64,000 bases of DNA from Agrocybe praecox. Lineage: Eukaryota > Basidiomycota > Agaricomycetes > Agaricales > Agrocybaceae. The position numbers and the translations under genes are program-made. Below, piece by piece: positions 63,913 to 64,000 of this stretch. Location: the NCBI GenBank assembly GCA_964017145.1, contig OZ024843.1, forward strand, positions 3,175,974 through 3,239,973. The letters are read 5' to 3'. The notes beneath the pieces were generated by a model, which saw nothing but the letters and a program-made list of their open reading frames with translations, did no database searches and was not told the DNA's origin. The first letter of the stretch is position 1, and each line of letters opens with the position of its first letter.

Positions 63913-64000
63913 ATGCCTCCTACCCGTAACAACAAAAAGAAAAAGTTGTCTGATGATAACAAACCTTACTGTGGGCCCAAAGTGGAACCCCCCCTCATCA
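63913..64000 (+). CDS. Start of an unrecognised gene (runs off right edge)
   Basis: ATG at 63913 opens MPPTRNNKKKKLSDDNKPYC. The basic start resembles nuclear or transposon-linked proteins, but too little is visible to name it. It is divergent from the coiled-coil gene. Confidence 0.4.
   Translation, partial: MPPTRNNKKKKLSDDNKPYCGPKVEPPLI

Overview
The window looks like nuclear DNA of an agaricomycete (mushroom-forming) basidiomycete. Genes carry many short introns of about 50-60 bases with GT..AG ends. The core genes match fungal orthologues closely. The mobile-element set (KDZ with CxC2 passenger, Plavaka-type tnp2 transposase, a Tad1-like LINE and a TET/JBP dioxygenase relative) is typical of Agaricales. 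I cannot name the genus. A 200-N assembly gap lies at 40854-41053.

Region 1, 1-20376, is compact euchromatin. In order it holds CLASP/Stu1 (partial), an Rdx-family protein, Pch2/TRIP13 AAA ATPase, a mitochondrial PPR-like protein, the spliceosomal SmG protein, a long disordered basic protein, the ERMES subunit Mdm10, an unrecognised gene, an MLKL-NTD-like plus kinase gene, the V-ATPase assembly factor Pkr1, the GINS subunit Psf3, a small mitochondrial protein, the TFIIIC subunit Tfc1/Sfc1 and ribosomal protein eL29. Spacers are mostly 100-400 bases and neighbours are often divergent or convergent. The only mobile DNA I see there is a 532-bp terminal-inverted-repeat element upstream of mdm10.

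Region 2, from about 20500 to the right edge, is an AT-rich graveyard of nested mobile elements. The best part is 27215-36345. A TET/JBP-type 2-oxoglutarate dioxygenase pseudogene sits head-to-head, 319 bp apart, with a KDZ transposon (CxC2 protein plus transposase). The KDZ element was later broken by MITE-like elements, one of which holds a further 1.7-kb insertion. From about 39885 to 61745 two inverted arrays of subterminal repeats bracket a stretch that contains a tnp2 (Plavaka/CACTA) transposase. I read this as one Plavaka element inflated by two LINE copies, a hAT-like element, a solo LTR, MITEs and a Tc1/mariner copy. Several insertions have exact target-site duplications, so their borders and order can be read directly.

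Most element genes are dead. Many in-frame stops are TGA at sites where a paralogue has CGA or where CGA is the likely ancestor, which fits decay of methylated CpG. Working genes in the right half are few: possibly a 92-aa charged protein (27215-27725), a short ORF at 54434-54910 and the start of a gene at 63913.
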